A DNA stretch of 64,000 bases. It comes from Bacteroidia bacterium (lineage in GTDB: Bacteria; Bacteroidota; Bacteroidia; CAIKAF01). A program made the position numbers and the translations under genes. Shown here one piece after another: positions 19,029 through 27,521 of this stretch (positions are counted from its first letter, which is position 1; every line of letters starts with the position of its first letter). The notes below the pieces were generated by a model. It did not search any database. It saw only the letters and a list, made by a program, of their open reading frames with translations, and had not been told where the DNA came from. Location: the NCBI GenBank assembly GCA_016742095.1, contig JACVCJ010000001.1:183337-247336 (forward strand), given 5' to 3'.

Positions 19029-19065
19029 ATCCGCCTCCTCTCACCCGAAGTAAGAAGAGGCGGAT
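19029..19065 (-). terminator. Terminator after the T9SS protein gene at 19087-20742
   Basis: Perfect nine-base arms ATCCGCCTC/GAGGCGGAT around a 19-base loop, followed on the minus strand by CTTTATTT. Confidence 0.7.
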
Positions 19066-19086
19066 ATCACAAACCTGTTCCGCAGG

Positions 19087-20742
19087 TTACTGAATACTTA
19101 TTTTATCGGTATATATTTTTCCGCCGCTGTGCATCCGCAGAAAATACATGCCTTTGGCATACGTGCTCATATCGATCCGGAACCGGCTGCTGTTCTCGGT
19201 ATGCGTGCGGAGCACCCGGCCGCCGGCATCGAGCAGCTCCCAGGAATCGACGGTCTTTCCGGCCTCGATATTCACCATACCTGACGTCGGATTCGGAAAT
19301 ACCCGGATGTTGTCCCCGGCCTCCAGGGAACGGTTGTTGAGCAGGGCGATCTGCTGCGGACCCAGCTCCAGGGCTTCTTCCCCGCTGATGTCCATGGCCC
19401 GGCCGGCATCCGAAATGTAAATAAGACGGGTAGATGCCTGTGGTTTACAGATGGCATCCTCGAAAGACGTGCGTTGCCGTACCAGGTAATAGGTATTGGT
19501 AATAAGCTGGGGCAGGGGCGTGGACGCGTTTATGTTCCAGGTACTGCCGCTTCCGGTGGAGAGCTGTGTGAACAGGCCGCGGATCAGGCTGATGGGCGTG
19601 GCGGCCGCATCGCTCAGGTACAGTTCCCAGCTGTGCAGGGTGCCCGGAATGCTGGCAGAAGAAGTGGCGCTGAAATTCGTGAGCATACTGCCGCTGCTGC
19701 CCAGGCCTGTAATATTAAAGACCGGATCGGTGGACGGGTATACGTACACCGTGTAGGTAGAAGAAATAGTATCGCACTGGCAGAGGGCATACACGGTAAT
19801 GGTCACTTCTTTGGGGGCCGAGGTAACCGTGCCCCAGTCCGGAACGATGAGCATGCCGTTATTGGGATTGATGCCCGCGATCACATCGGAAGGACTGATG
19901 GAAAAGCCGGTGAATACGCCATTGGTGTTGATGGTGTATTTACCCTTGTCGCCGTCGCAGATCACTTTGGGGCCGCTCAGGGAAAGCATGCAGCACTGTT
20001 CGTCGGTGGTGTATACATTCGAATTATCGAGCCAGCCGTTGGTAACGCGGTCCCGTCCGGAGCCGGAATGCACGGCATGCTGCATAAAGGCCAGGCGGTT
20101 CACGCTTTCCGGGAAATCGAAACAGAAACTACCCACCAGCTGTGAGCGTTCGCTGTTGGCAAATACGCGCAGTTCTCCGCTCTGGTTACCATAGATCAGC
20201 ACCCGTACAAAATAGGTGGTGTCGTAACTGATGGTAATACTGCCCGGTGTACTCTGTACCACGCCGTTGTCCATAAGAAAAATGCCCAGTTGCGGATTTG
20301 CCGGACTGTACGCCGAAGGGGTATTGAACGAAACGGCAAGCACGTCCATCGGGTTCATCTGCGCACAGCTGGTCATGGGTATGGTGAAGCTGGGATTGAG
20401 ATTGCCGGAACTCAGTACCATGGGCAGCAGGCTGGCCCCTGTAAAGGAAGAGGTCATGTTCAGGTCGAAGTCGATGTTGAAATTGCGGTCGTACAGGGTA
20501 CCCAGCGGTTTCCACATACGGTGCTCACAGGCCCCCGGAACACCCTGGAAATTGACCCGGCCCCCGGAAATATCGATAAGGCCCCCGGGCAGGGTAAGCG
20601 GCGCCAGCGGACAGCCGGGCGGAACGCTGAATGTGTTGAAGATGTTCGGACTCCAGGAGCCTGTGGTGGTGTAAGGATCATACTGTGCATACCCGCACAG
20701 GCAGGCGGCAGCAAGCAAAGCGCTGAAAACGATCTTTTTCAT
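19087..20742 (-). CDS. T9SS-secreted protein with lectin-like N-terminal domain
   Basis: The 551-residue product starts with a signal peptide (MKKIVFSALLAAACLCGYAQ). Residues about 30-240 read as a beta-sandwich in which a bound object is described by alternating strands (FDLNMTSSFTGASLLPMVLS, TYFVRVLIYGNQSGELRVFA), like concanavalin/laminin G folds. Ig-like segments follow. The C-terminus (IRVFPNPTSGMVNIEAG to YTDKISIQ) is a type A T9SS sorting domain. The protein should be exported and attached to the cell surface; the ligand is unknown. The gene is divergent from the T9SS gene at 21016. Confidence 0.87.
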   Translation of the reverse strand: MKKIVFSALLAAACLCGYAQYDPYTTTGSWSPNIFNTFSVPPGCPLAPLTLPGGLIDISGGRVNFQGVPGACEHRMWKPLGTLYDRNFNIDFDLNMTSSFTGASLLPMVLSSGNLNPSFTIPMTSCAQMNPMDVLAVSFNTPSAYSPANPQLGIFLMDNGVVQSTPGSITISYDTTYFVRVLIYGNQSGELRVFANSERSQLVGSFCFDFPESVNRLAFMQHAVHSGSGRDRVTNGWLDNSNVYTTDEQCCMLSLSGPKVICDGDKGKYTINTNGVFTGFSISPSDVIAGINPNNGMLIVPDWGTVTSAPKEVTITVYALCQCDTISSTYTVYVYPSTDPVFNITGLGSSGSMLTNFSATSSASIPGTLHSWELYLSDAAATPISLIRGLFTQLSTGSGSTWNINASTPLPQLITNTYYLVRQRTSFEDAICKPQASTRLIYISDAGRAMDISGEEALELGPQQIALLNNRSLEAGDNIRVFPNPTSGMVNIEAGKTVDSWELLDAGGRVLRTHTENSSRFRIDMSTYAKGMYFLRMHSGGKIYTDKISIQ

Positions 20743-21015
20743 ATGGTTGTTGTTTAAAGTTACAGGGTTGCAGGAAGGAAGTATAGTTTAAGGGTTTGGG
20801 AAAACGGGCTTGTCAGTTTATTGTTTCTAATGTATTTATTCTAAATGATTTGTTGATTTTCATTCGTCTATATTTTTAAAATTTCCGGGTATTTTGTTCT
20901 GTGTCTTTGTATTAAAGTTCAGGTCATGTGACGCTGCACCCTCAGATTTTTAGTTTACGGTATACGATAGGGCGGCAGGTGCAGTTATATAGAGCGATAA
21001 TCAACATACCATGCT

Positions 21016-22626
21016 ATGAAAAAATTTGCAAAGGCAGTCACTGCTTTTTTGCTGGGCGCTCTTTTGCCGTACCTGAACGCACAGGTCACGCTGGAACATA
21101 CCTATACGGGAAAACTGATGCAGCGCGTTCAGCTGGAAAATTCAGGTGAGAAGTATTATGTGCTTGATACGCTGGCACCTGAACTGCATTTTTACCACGC
21201 GAACCATACACCGTGGAAAACGGTGTCACTGCCGCTGAACCCGGGCTTTGTGGTGGATGATATTGTGCATGTGTCAGAAACGGTCATTGACCCGGATAAT
21301 AACCTGGAAATTGTGTATAAAACCAGGACACCTTTCGGGGGAGGAGTATACGAAGAGGAATGGCGCGTGGCTTCAGAAGACGGTCAGCTACTGCTGAATG
21401 AATCAAATGCAGAAAAACTGTACATACAGGAAAACGAAAACATGTCTCCCAAACTGATCGTAGTTCACAGGGTCAGTAATGTAAACCGCTCCTGGAAGAT
21501 ATATGGTCTCCCCGGCCTGCAGGCCGAGCATGTGTACACCGGCGCAGGCTTTGCTCGTGTTGGGCTTGAAAACTCCGGGGAGAAATACTACCTGCTGAAC
21601 CAGGCGGATGCCTACATTCAGCTCTATAACGCCGATCATAATCTGTGGAAACAGATCGATCTGCCGCTTGTGCCCGGAGAAAGTATTATCCGTATCGAAC
21701 ACCTGTCTGAGACCAAATTTAACCAGGATGCCCTGCTGGAGATCGGTTACCATTGCCAGGGGCCCGGCTTCCGCAACCGGATAGCGAACGAAAACGGCCA
21801 TCTGCTGCTGGATACCGCCTGCTGTATGGGACAACGCCTGAGCCTGATCGATGGTTTGCCGGCCCGCCTGATCTTACTGCCCGACGGATTTGGCAGCACT
21901 ACCCAGTATCACGTGTATTCGATCCCCGGACTTACCCGTGAATATACCTATAGTTCCTTCGCTTTCCAGTTTGATCGTATACGGCTGGAGGGATCCGGCG
22001 AAAAATACGTTCTGAAAAATTACTTTAGTTCTGATCTTTCGCTGTATAACCCGGACCATAGCCTGTGGAAGACAATGATGTTTGATGCGAGTCCGGGTTT
22101 GGGTTCGGCGGGTTTTTCCCATCTTTCAGAAACACGTATCGACCCGGATAATATGCTGGAAGCCTGCTATATTGCCTATAATACCCCCCTGCAACAGTCG
22201 GAGGGCTGGGTACGTAAAGAAGACGGTCATGTTTTTCTGTATCTGCCCAGGGCCACGGATTTCCGCCTGAGCGAGCTCCCGGGCCTGCCCAATAAACTGC
22301 TGGCTACGGTGGATACGGCTACGGACAACCTGCATGTGTATGGTCTGCCTTCATCCACCTATGTGGGACTGGAGCCGGAAACGCTGCCGGCAGACGGTAT
22401 CTCGCTGTACCCGAACCCGGCCAGCGGTAGTTTTACCCTGGAAAGCGCGGATAAGCTGCCGGAAAACGTATATCTGTCATCGCTGAACGGCGCGGTGCTG
22501 AAGCAGATTAATGTATATACGAATAAAATGATCATAGATGTTTCCGGCCTGCGGCCCGGCCTGTACCTGGTACACGGAACCCTGCAGAGCGGAAGGATTT
22601 TTCATAAAAAAGTAGTGATCCGGTAA
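21016..22626 (+). CDS. T9SS-secreted protein with three internal repeats
   Basis: The 536-residue protein has a signal peptide (MKKFAKAVTAFLLGALLPYL) and three repeats of about 130 residues. Each carries ENSGEKYY-like, then Y(H/N)xDHxLWKxxxLPLxPG, then HLSETxxDPDNxLEIxY segments, starting near residues 28, 175 and 315. The C-terminus (ISLYPNPASGSFTLESA to FHKKVVIR) is a type A T9SS sorting domain. The repeats suggest a beta-propeller or tandem sandwich on the cell surface. The mature function is not recognisable. The start at 21016 is chosen because it gives the signal peptide; an ATG five bases upstream is out of frame. Confidence 0.87.
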   Translation: MKKFAKAVTAFLLGALLPYLNAQVTLEHTYTGKLMQRVQLENSGEKYYVLDTLAPELHFYHANHTPWKTVSLPLNPGFVVDDIVHVSETVIDPDNNLEIVYKTRTPFGGGVYEEEWRVASEDGQLLLNESNAEKLYIQENENMSPKLIVVHRVSNVNRSWKIYGLPGLQAEHVYTGAGFARVGLENSGEKYYLLNQADAYIQLYNADHNLWKQIDLPLVPGESIIRIEHLSETKFNQDALLEIGYHCQGPGFRNRIANENGHLLLDTACCMGQRLSLIDGLPARLILLPDGFGSTTQYHVYSIPGLTREYTYSSFAFQFDRIRLEGSGEKYVLKNYFSSDLSLYNPDHSLWKTMMFDASPGLGSAGFSHLSETRIDPDNMLEACYIAYNTPLQQSEGWVRKEDGHVFLYLPRATDFRLSELPGLPNKLLATVDTATDNLHVYGLPSSTYVGLEPETLPADGISLYPNPASGSFTLESADKLPENVYLSSLNGAVLKQINVYTNKMIIDVSGLRPGLYLVHGTLQSGRIFHKKVVIR

Positions 22627-22648
22627 AATTTTCATGTCTCCAAAAACG

Positions 22649-22680
22649 AAGAGCGGAAATACACAGGTATCTCCGCTCTT
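22649..22680. terminator. Bidirectional terminator between convergent genes
   Basis: AAGAGCGGA/TCCGCTCTT arms lie between the stop at 22626 and the stop at 22703. T-rich sequence on both sides suits both directions. Confidence 0.65.
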
Positions 22681-22702
22681 TGTAGTAAATACGTTTTTAC
22701 GG

Positions 22703-23212
22703 TTAAAATTTACGCGTGAACGGGTAAGGCTTGCGCATACGCACGATCAGCAGGATGGGAATGAGCACGTAAGGGGTGTTCAGCGAAAGGAATTTGGGGA
22801 TGTTCTGGCAGCGCCATTCGGGTTCGCCGAAGAATTCCACGCCGAAAACGATCACGCCGGTGATGACCGAAATAGCCGTTCCGTACATAATGGCCGGTAC
22901 GTGTATCCAGTTCTTTCCTTTGATGAATGCATATACTAAAACCAGGTAGAACGGGCCGTATACGAAGGCCGAAAGACCGGTTACGAAACGCATCCATACG
23001 GGCGGGTGCAGGAACAGCGGATCGCAGCCATAGGCATAATCGTAGTTGGCCTGCATGAGTAAATTAGGGTGATCGGGCTGCAGTTCGCCGGTGAGCGTAG
23101 GCACCATGTCCGCGATCATGGACGTGATGAAGAACAGGGAGAACATAACCACAAAAAAGTAATCGAATTTGCGTTGAGAAAGCGGCAGTGTGTTTTGCAG
23201 ATCTGCTGACAT
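22703..23212 (-). CDS. EXPERA-domain membrane protein (TMEM97/sigma-2 receptor/EBP-like)
   Basis: The 169-residue protein has four hydrophobic segments. Its pattern follows TMEM97 and other EXPERA proteins: an acidic residue in the first helix region (IADMVPTL), then YGCDPLFLHPPVWMRF, YAFIKGKNWIHVPAIMYG and NTPYVLIPILLI. The family includes eukaryotic EBP (sterol delta-8,7 isomerase) and the sigma-2 receptor, which bind sterol-like ligands inside a four-helix membrane cavity. Its bacterial role is unknown. It has its own -7 element 29 bases upstream. Its nearness to the DHCR24-like gene suggests, but does not prove, a shared sterol-related or isoprenoid-related role. Confidence 0.8.
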   Translation of the reverse strand: MSADLQNTLPLSQRKFDYFFVVMFSLFFITSMIADMVPTLTGELQPDHPNLLMQANYDYAYGCDPLFLHPPVWMRFVTGLSAFVYGPFYLVLVYAFIKGKNWIHVPAIMYGTAISVITGVIVFGVEFFGEPEWRCQNIPKFLSLNTPYVLIPILLIVRMRKPYPFTRKF

Positions 23213-23241
23213 AGATTTAAGATGCTTTTTGATTCAGACAT

Positions 23242-23249
23242 CAAAAATA
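23242..23249 (-). promoter_or_regulatory. -7 promoter element TATTTTTG
   Basis: Exact TAnnTTTG match on the minus strand, 29 bases before the EXPERA gene start. Confidence 0.45.
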
Positions 23250-23313
23250 AACTTTTTCATACGCGCCGTCAGCCCGGCCGGATATTTCTGTACGGTATGC
23301 TGTAAGCTACTGG

Positions 23314-23670
23314 TTATGAGCCGGTATTTTCTTCGTTCCGGTCCCTCAGCAGGCGAATGATCTCGCGGTTGTTGCGTATGGCCCCGGCCTGTGCGTCGGC
23401 CTGTTTGTGCAGGGCGTCCAGTTCGCCGCTCTTCTTTGGATAGGTTGCGGCATCTTCACCGGCGGGGATCTCGGCTTCAGCCAGCAGTTCTTCGGTATTG
23501 CAACCGAGTATGCGGGCAATTTTCTGCAAACGGGCCCGGCTGATGCTGCTGATACCGCGTTCCAGGGCCGAATAGGCGGAGGGGCTGATCTGTAATGCCG
23601 CCGCTACCTGTGCCTGACGGAGGCCTGCACGTTTACGAAAGCGGCGTATGGTTTCCGGCAACCGGCTCAT
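23314..23670 (-). CDS. XRE-family transcriptional regulator
   Basis: This 118-residue DNA-binding protein has a Cro/C1-type helix-turn-helix at about residues 8-62 (RKRAGLRQAQVAAALQISPS, then ALERGISSISRARLQKIARI) and a helical tail ending NNREIIRLLRDRNEE. It overlaps the upstream XRE gene by four bases (ATGA), so the two are translated together. The tail motif EIIRLLxD is shared with that partner, suggesting a common dimerisation helix and possibly hetero-oligomers. Confidence 0.85.
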   Translation of the reverse strand: MSRLPETIRRFRKRAGLRQAQVAAALQISPSAYSALERGISSISRARLQKIARILGCNTEELLAEAEIPAGEDAATYPKKSGELDALHKQADAQAGAIRNNREIIRLLRDRNEENTGS

Positions 23671-24050
23671 GAATCGGGCAGCTGTTTCGGGTCTTTGTCC
23701 TTCAGCAGGCGTATAATTTCTTCTTTATCGGCCAGTGCCTTGCGCAGCAGGTCGTTCTCCCGTTCGAGAGAGCGCTCATAGGGCGAACCGCTTTTATAGG
23801 CCTGCGAGTCGGGATCGTTGCTGTACTGCATGTCTCCGTTCTGGCTGTATCTCCTGCCCAGCAGCAGATCGGCCACATCTACCTCCAGCACTTCGGCAAT
23901 GGTATATAAACGGTCGATGGTCATTTTTCGCCTGCCGGCTTCGGTAAGCGCATAGCCTACCCGTTCTATTCCGAGCTGGGTAGCCATATACTCCTGCGAG
24001 ATACCCTTTTCAGTGCGTATCCGCTTGATTCTTTTCAATAATTCATCCAC
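23667..24050 (-). CDS. XRE-family transcriptional regulator, first of a tandem pair
   Basis: This 127-residue protein starts at a GTG (VDELLKRIKRIRTEKGISQE) because no in-frame ATG lies nearby. The HTH spans about residues 5-60 (ISQEYMATQLGIERVGYALT, then DRLYTIAEVLEVDVADLLLG). A coiled C-terminal helix (ERENDLLRKALADKEEIIRL) follows. A -7 promoter element lies four bases upstream and a perfect inverted repeat overlaps the expected -33 position, so autoregulation is likely. Targets beyond its own operon are unknown. The tail resembles that of a broken HTH gene in the AT-rich island at 59741-60146. Confidence 0.85.
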   Translation of the reverse strand: MDELLKRIKRIRTEKGISQEYMATQLGIERVGYALTEAGRRKMTIDRLYTIAEVLEVDVADLLLGRRYSQNGDMQYSNDPDSQAYKSGSPYERSLERENDLLRKALADKEEIIRLLKDKDPKQLPDS

Positions 24051-24054
24051 ATAA

Positions 24055-24062
24055 CAAAAATA
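24055..24062 (-). promoter_or_regulatory. -7 promoter element TATTTTTG
   Basis: Exact TAnnTTTG match on the minus strand, four bases before the GTG start of the XRE pair. Confidence 0.45.
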
Positions 24063-24086
24063 TCGCTCTGAAAATCAAACGAATGT

Positions 24087-24104
24087 ATCGTTATTAGTAA
24101 CGAT
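24087..24104. promoter_or_regulatory. Operator-like perfect inverted repeat ATCGTTA-4-TAACGAT
   Basis: Seven-base arms separated by TTAG, centred about 35 bases upstream of the -7 box of the tandem XRE genes. This is where an autoregulatory XRE protein would block RNA polymerase. A second, weaker repeat (TGTATC-7-GATACA) lies at 24127-24145. Confidence 0.55.
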
Positions 24105-24126
24105 TGGATTGAATGAAAAGGCATAT

Positions 24127-24145
24127 TGTATCCTTTTACGATACA
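24127..24145. promoter_or_regulatory. Second inverted repeat TGTATC-7-GATACA
   Basis: Six-base arms with a seven-base spacer, 22 bases from the first palindrome. The half-sites share a GTATC/GATAC core close to the ATCG/CGAT of the first site. It is possibly a second operator; the evidence is weak. Confidence 0.3.
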
Positions 24146-24236
24146 CATGCGGTGTATTTGTCAGAATATGTATTCAGAATGTATGCGTCATCGCCGGAAA
24201 ACCATTGTGCAGCGCTTTTTGATGTATATGCTAAAA

Positions 24237-24905
24237 TTAATTCAGATCGTCGAGCAGGCGGTGCTTCAGCACAAACAGCACCAGGCCCGTTTTCGATTTG
24301 ATGCCGAACTTTTCGAACACCGATTCACGGTAACCGTCTACCGTGCGGTGCTGTACGTTCATCTCCGAAGCGATCTGTTCGTAGGTATACTCGCGCTCGT
24401 CACAGACCAGCTTCAGGAATTCCTTTTCCCTCGGGCTCAGCTGTTCCAGGATCTCCATCCGCAGGTCGCGGCGGGGTTTTTTGTCGTTATTACGCAGGTA
24501 ATGCGCCAGGAATTCGTTGTGGTAATACCCGTAGCTGAAGATATTGGCCAGGGCGTTCTTCATGGTCTCGGAACTGCAGTCCTTCTTCAGGAAACCGCAT
24601 ACCCCGTTGCGGAAAAGTTGCAGGATGGTGTCCTCGTCGCTGTTGAGCGTAAGAATAAGTACGGGAACTTTATAGTTGATGCTTTTCAGGTAGGCGCTGG
24701 TCTCGCTGCCGTTCATAGCGGGCATGTCCAGGTCCATGATCACCAGGTCGGGGTCCGGCCGCCAGTCCATTTCGTCCAGGAAGTGACGTCCGTTGTCGTA
24801 TTGTGCGCTGATGGTGTAGGGCCCCAGTTTTTCGATCAGTTCCTTCAGGCCGTTGCGGACCAGGATATGATCGTCGACCAGTACGATGTTCTTTCGCATT
24901 TCCAT
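24237..24905 (-). CDS. NarL/LuxR-family response regulator
   Basis: The product is 222 residues from the ATG at 24905, or 220 from the ATG two codons on. A longer frame upstream overlaps the kinase gene and is rejected. The receiver domain shows IVLVDDHILVRNGLKEL with the acidic pair at residues 11-12, the phosphorylation site Asp58 in LVIMDLDMP, and Lys in FLKKD. The C-terminal LuxR HTH (LSPREKEFLKLVC to GLVLFVL) binds DNA. It is the last gene of a four-gene operon and lies ten bases after its cognate histidine kinase, which should phosphorylate it. Confidence 0.92.
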   Translation of the reverse strand: MEMRKNIVLVDDHILVRNGLKELIEKLGPYTISAQYDNGRHFLDEMDWRPDPDLVIMDLDMPAMNGSETSAYLKSINYKVPVLILTLNSDEDTILQLFRNGVCGFLKKDCSSETMKNALANIFSYGYYHNEFLAHYLRNNDKKPRRDLRMEILEQLSPREKEFLKLVCDEREYTYEQIASEMNVQHRTVDGYRESVFEKFGIKSKTGLVLFVLKHRLLDDLN

Positions 24906-24915
24906 AGGGACAATA

Positions 24916-25701
24916 TTACAAAAAGCCTGGCTGCGGAGGGCCCGAAAGTATGAACAAAGTTCCTTTGCCGGGCGCGGAAACGATCTCGCAGCTGAACCCG
25001 GCCATCTGTGCGCGTTTATGTATGTTCCGGAGCCCGGATGCCTTGTTGCCGCGGAGGATCTCTTCTTCGTCGAAACCCTTGCCGTCGTCCTGTACACGCA
25101 GTTCGAAGATATCGGCCTCGTTCTTTACAGAGATGTGAAAATTGGCTGCGCCGGAATGACGCAGGGCATTCTGGGTGATCTCCTGGAAGATGCGGAAGAT
25201 CATCAGTTCCTGGTCTTTATTGAGCTGGGAAGGGCCCTGGGTAGCGTTCCAGTGTACGCGGAAACGCCGCAGTCCGCTCAGGCGTTCTACCTCCAGCTGC
25301 AAAGCGGCCATCAGTCCGATGCGGCCGATGTAATCGTTGTTGAGGGTGCGGCTCAGCAGGCGCAGCTGCTGGGTGGTCTCGGCCAGGTAGATCTCGATGG
25401 GCTGCATGCCGGCGGCCAGCTCGGGATGGTCGAGTTTCTGGTTCTGTACCTGTATGTGCATGGCGGTGAGCAGCTGCCCGATATTATCGTGGAGTTCCTG
25501 GGCGAACTGGGCCATGATGTATTCGCTTACTTCGGTTTCGGCCTGGCGCAGTTCCCGTTCAAAACCGAGCCGGGTCTCCGCCAGCACTTTTTCTTGTTTC
25601 ATGCGTTCGCGGCCGCTGATGAAAAAAGCGATGATAATGCCCGATACCAGCAGCAGGATCAGCAGCGTGGCCGAAACGATGGCAAGTACAATGTCGTTCA
25701 T
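24916..25701 (-). CDS. NarX/DesK-type sensor histidine kinase
   Basis: The 261-residue protein has a single N-terminal membrane helix (residues 4-28), a short coiled segment, the HisKA_3 dimerisation motif with phospho-acceptor His71 (FAQELHDNIGQLL), and a HATPase_c domain (EITQNALRHSGA as N box, DDGKGFDEEE and GLRNIHKRA as G boxes). It has no periplasmic sensor domain, so the signal probably comes from the membrane or from the multi-helix protein encoded five bases upstream. It would phosphorylate the response regulator encoded just downstream. Confidence 0.92.
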   Translation of the reverse strand: MNDIVLAIVSATLLILLLVSGIIIAFFISGRERMKQEKVLAETRLGFERELRQAETEVSEYIMAQFAQELHDNIGQLLTAMHIQVQNQKLDHPELAAGMQPIEIYLAETTQQLRLLSRTLNNDYIGRIGLMAALQLEVERLSGLRRFRVHWNATQGPSQLNKDQELMIFRIFQEITQNALRHSGAANFHISVKNEADIFELRVQDDGKGFDEEEILRGNKASGLRNIHKRAQMAGFSCEIVSAPGKGTLFILSGPPQPGFL

Positions 25702-25705
25702 GGAT

Positions 25706-26371
25706 TTAGGTTTTTAAGGTAAGGGGGCTCCGGCGCAGCTGCCAGAAGGCAAGTGCGCAGAGCGTGTAACGTATAAAGGCCAGCCCGTTGCTGATGGCGT
25801 CGAACAGCAGTGCATTGTACCCGGGGCTGTATTTTTCCATATAATGAAGCAGCGCTATATAAGGTACGCTACCGGCAAAGTACAGTAAGAGACCGCTGCA
25901 GAGCAACAGTCCGGGAAGCGTTTCGCCGGGGTGTTGCCGGCGCTGGTGCAGCAAGTTGTACAGTACCATGCTGTATAAAAGCGTGAGGGCAATGCACTCG
26001 CTTACGTCGGCGTAGTTCAGGTAGCTGCCGAAGCCGCCCGTAATACCCTGCAGCAGGTAGATGCAGAGGAAGATGAGGAACAGGGCAGGCACCAGGCTTT
26101 TCTGCCACAGGGCTTTCAGCCGGCTGAGCGAGGCCCACATCAGCAGGCTGCATTCCAGCAGCATGTGTATGTTCAGCAGCCGTTGGTTCTGAAAAGGTTG
26201 TCCGTCTTCGCTACAGTATCGCCCCAGGAAAAAGAGCAGCAGGTAAAACGCGATCCATACCAGTCCCTGGGCATAAACGATCCGGAAAAACCGGCCCATA
26301 CGCCTGTATGCAAAGAGTCCGGACAGGAACAGCGCCGACAGGCTCAGTATTTCAGCGATCGTTTCGGGCAT
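25706..26371 (-). CDS. Multi-helix membrane protein, putative sensor partner of the histidine kinase
   Basis: The 221-residue product has about six to seven hydrophobic helices (starting MPETIAEILSLSALFLSGLF and ending near YTLCALAFW) and almost no soluble loops. I do not recognise a named family. Its position four bases before the sensor kinase gene and six bases after an unknown cytosolic protein suggests that it senses a membrane or envelope signal for the kinase. Confidence 0.75.
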   Translation of the reverse strand: MPETIAEILSLSALFLSGLFAYRRMGRFFRIVYAQGLVWIAFYLLLFFLGRYCSEDGQPFQNQRLLNIHMLLECSLLMWASLSRLKALWQKSLVPALFLIFLCIYLLQGITGGFGSYLNYADVSECIALTLLYSMVLYNLLHQRRQHPGETLPGLLLCSGLLLYFAGSVPYIALLHYMEKYSPGYNALLFDAISNGLAFIRYTLCALAFWQLRRSPLTLKT

Positions 26372-26377
26372 GGGTTT

Positions 26378-27325
26378 TTACCTCGACCGCTGTGTCTGCA
26401 AAGCCGCGCGGGTATTTATTTCGGCTTTCAGCTGCTGGATGATCACATTGTAGGAGATCACGCGGCAGTCCGGCGGGCACAGACGCGAACGGTTGGCATA
26501 GGTGCCTTCCATGCTCGGGAAATGGCTGTCTTCGTTCAGCGGAGTGGGCAGCAGCAGAATGCAGTGGCGGGGACCTTCGTACAGGCCGCTGTCGATGTTT
26601 TTATCGCGTACGGCATTGTACAGCCAGATGCTTTCGCAATTATCGTTCTCTTCGGCCAGGGTAAAAATGGTCTGGAACGGGAAGATCAGACTGCTGGTAT
26701 CCTCGTCCTTGACGTAATCTCTGAAACCGGGGCCAAGCTCCGTGCGGATCTTTATTTTTTCTGTATAGGCTTTGGTATAGGCGTCCTTCGTTTCGCCGGA
26801 CACCGGCAAAAAGGCTCCATCTGCATACACGTAATACAGTTCATTGTCCTGCGTTACGTACAGTCCGTCTGTATTGCGGTCCATTGCCAGGGGCTGGTAT
26901 ACCGGTACGATATTCTGCGGATTTTCGTCTTCGGGGTCTACACCCAGGTACATACGCAGTCCGTTTACGTAGTTTTCCGAACTGTCGGCATTGTTCAGCT
27001 GACTGTAAAGAAAACGGAAAGCATCCAGAGGTATTTCAGCTATCTGGGGCTCCAGATGAAGCAGGGTTTCGTCTGCCTGCCGCAGGCGGAAAAACTCCGC
27101 AACCTGCTCTATTTCCTCAATACCAATTTCGGGGTCCAGAGGCACCAGGGTCAGGTCCAGCACATCTTCGCCCAGCAGGGTACGTATACTGGCGGCGATC
27201 TTCTGTGCAGTGGACGGGTCTTCTTCGATATAGCCGGCCCAGCGACGTATGATATCCGTCACGGGCGTGGGGTTCACGTTAAAAGTAATGGGGCGGGCAT
27301 GGCGGTAGGTGATTTCAACTTTCAT
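26378..27325 (-). CDS. Uncharacterised cytosolic protein (315 aa), first gene of a two-component operon
   Basis: The sequence starts MKVEITYRHARPITFNVNPT, has no signal peptide or membrane helix, and is acidic throughout (LDLTLVPLDPEIGIEEIEQV). A mixed alpha/beta fold is likely. A small C-terminal cluster, RLCPPDCRVIS, holds its only closely spaced cysteines. I do not recognise a family. It is followed six bases later by the membrane protein and then by the kinase and regulator, and has a -7 element 22 bases before its start. Confidence 0.75.
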   Translation of the reverse strand: MKVEITYRHARPITFNVNPTPVTDIIRRWAGYIEEDPSTAQKIAASIRTLLGEDVLDLTLVPLDPEIGIEEIEQVAEFFRLRQADETLLHLEPQIAEIPLDAFRFLYSQLNNADSSENYVNGLRMYLGVDPEDENPQNIVPVYQPLAMDRNTDGLYVTQDNELYYVYADGAFLPVSGETKDAYTKAYTEKIKIRTELGPGFRDYVKDEDTSSLIFPFQTIFTLAEENDNCESIWLYNAVRDKNIDSGLYEGPRHCILLLPTPLNEDSHFPSMEGTYANRSRLCPPDCRVISYNVIIQQLKAEINTRAALQTQRSR

Positions 27326-27347
27326 AGTTCGGTGTTTTCGTTGAGGA

Positions 27348-27355
27348 CAAATATA
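27348..27355 (-). promoter_or_regulatory. -7 promoter element TATATTTG
   Basis: Exact TAnnTTTG match on the minus strand, 22 bases before the first gene of the two-component operon. Confidence 0.5.
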
Positions 27356-27521
27356 GTTGCAGAGTCGGCTTAGCCCTACCGTAATTTACACAAAATTATA
27401 CCGGGATTTTTCCCGTCCTCTGTTTACGGGCTAAAAACGGGTGGCGGCCTGCATAAAAATACCTTTTAACTGCTGTGGCAGGCATGCACCTTTGTTCTGA
27501 AACCGAATACGATGAAAACCT

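Noticed and set aside
24113..24301. 62-codon plus-strand ORF in the gap between the XRE pair and the response regulator
   Set aside because: It runs into the antisense of the response regulator, has no recognisable motif, and overlaps the palindromes.
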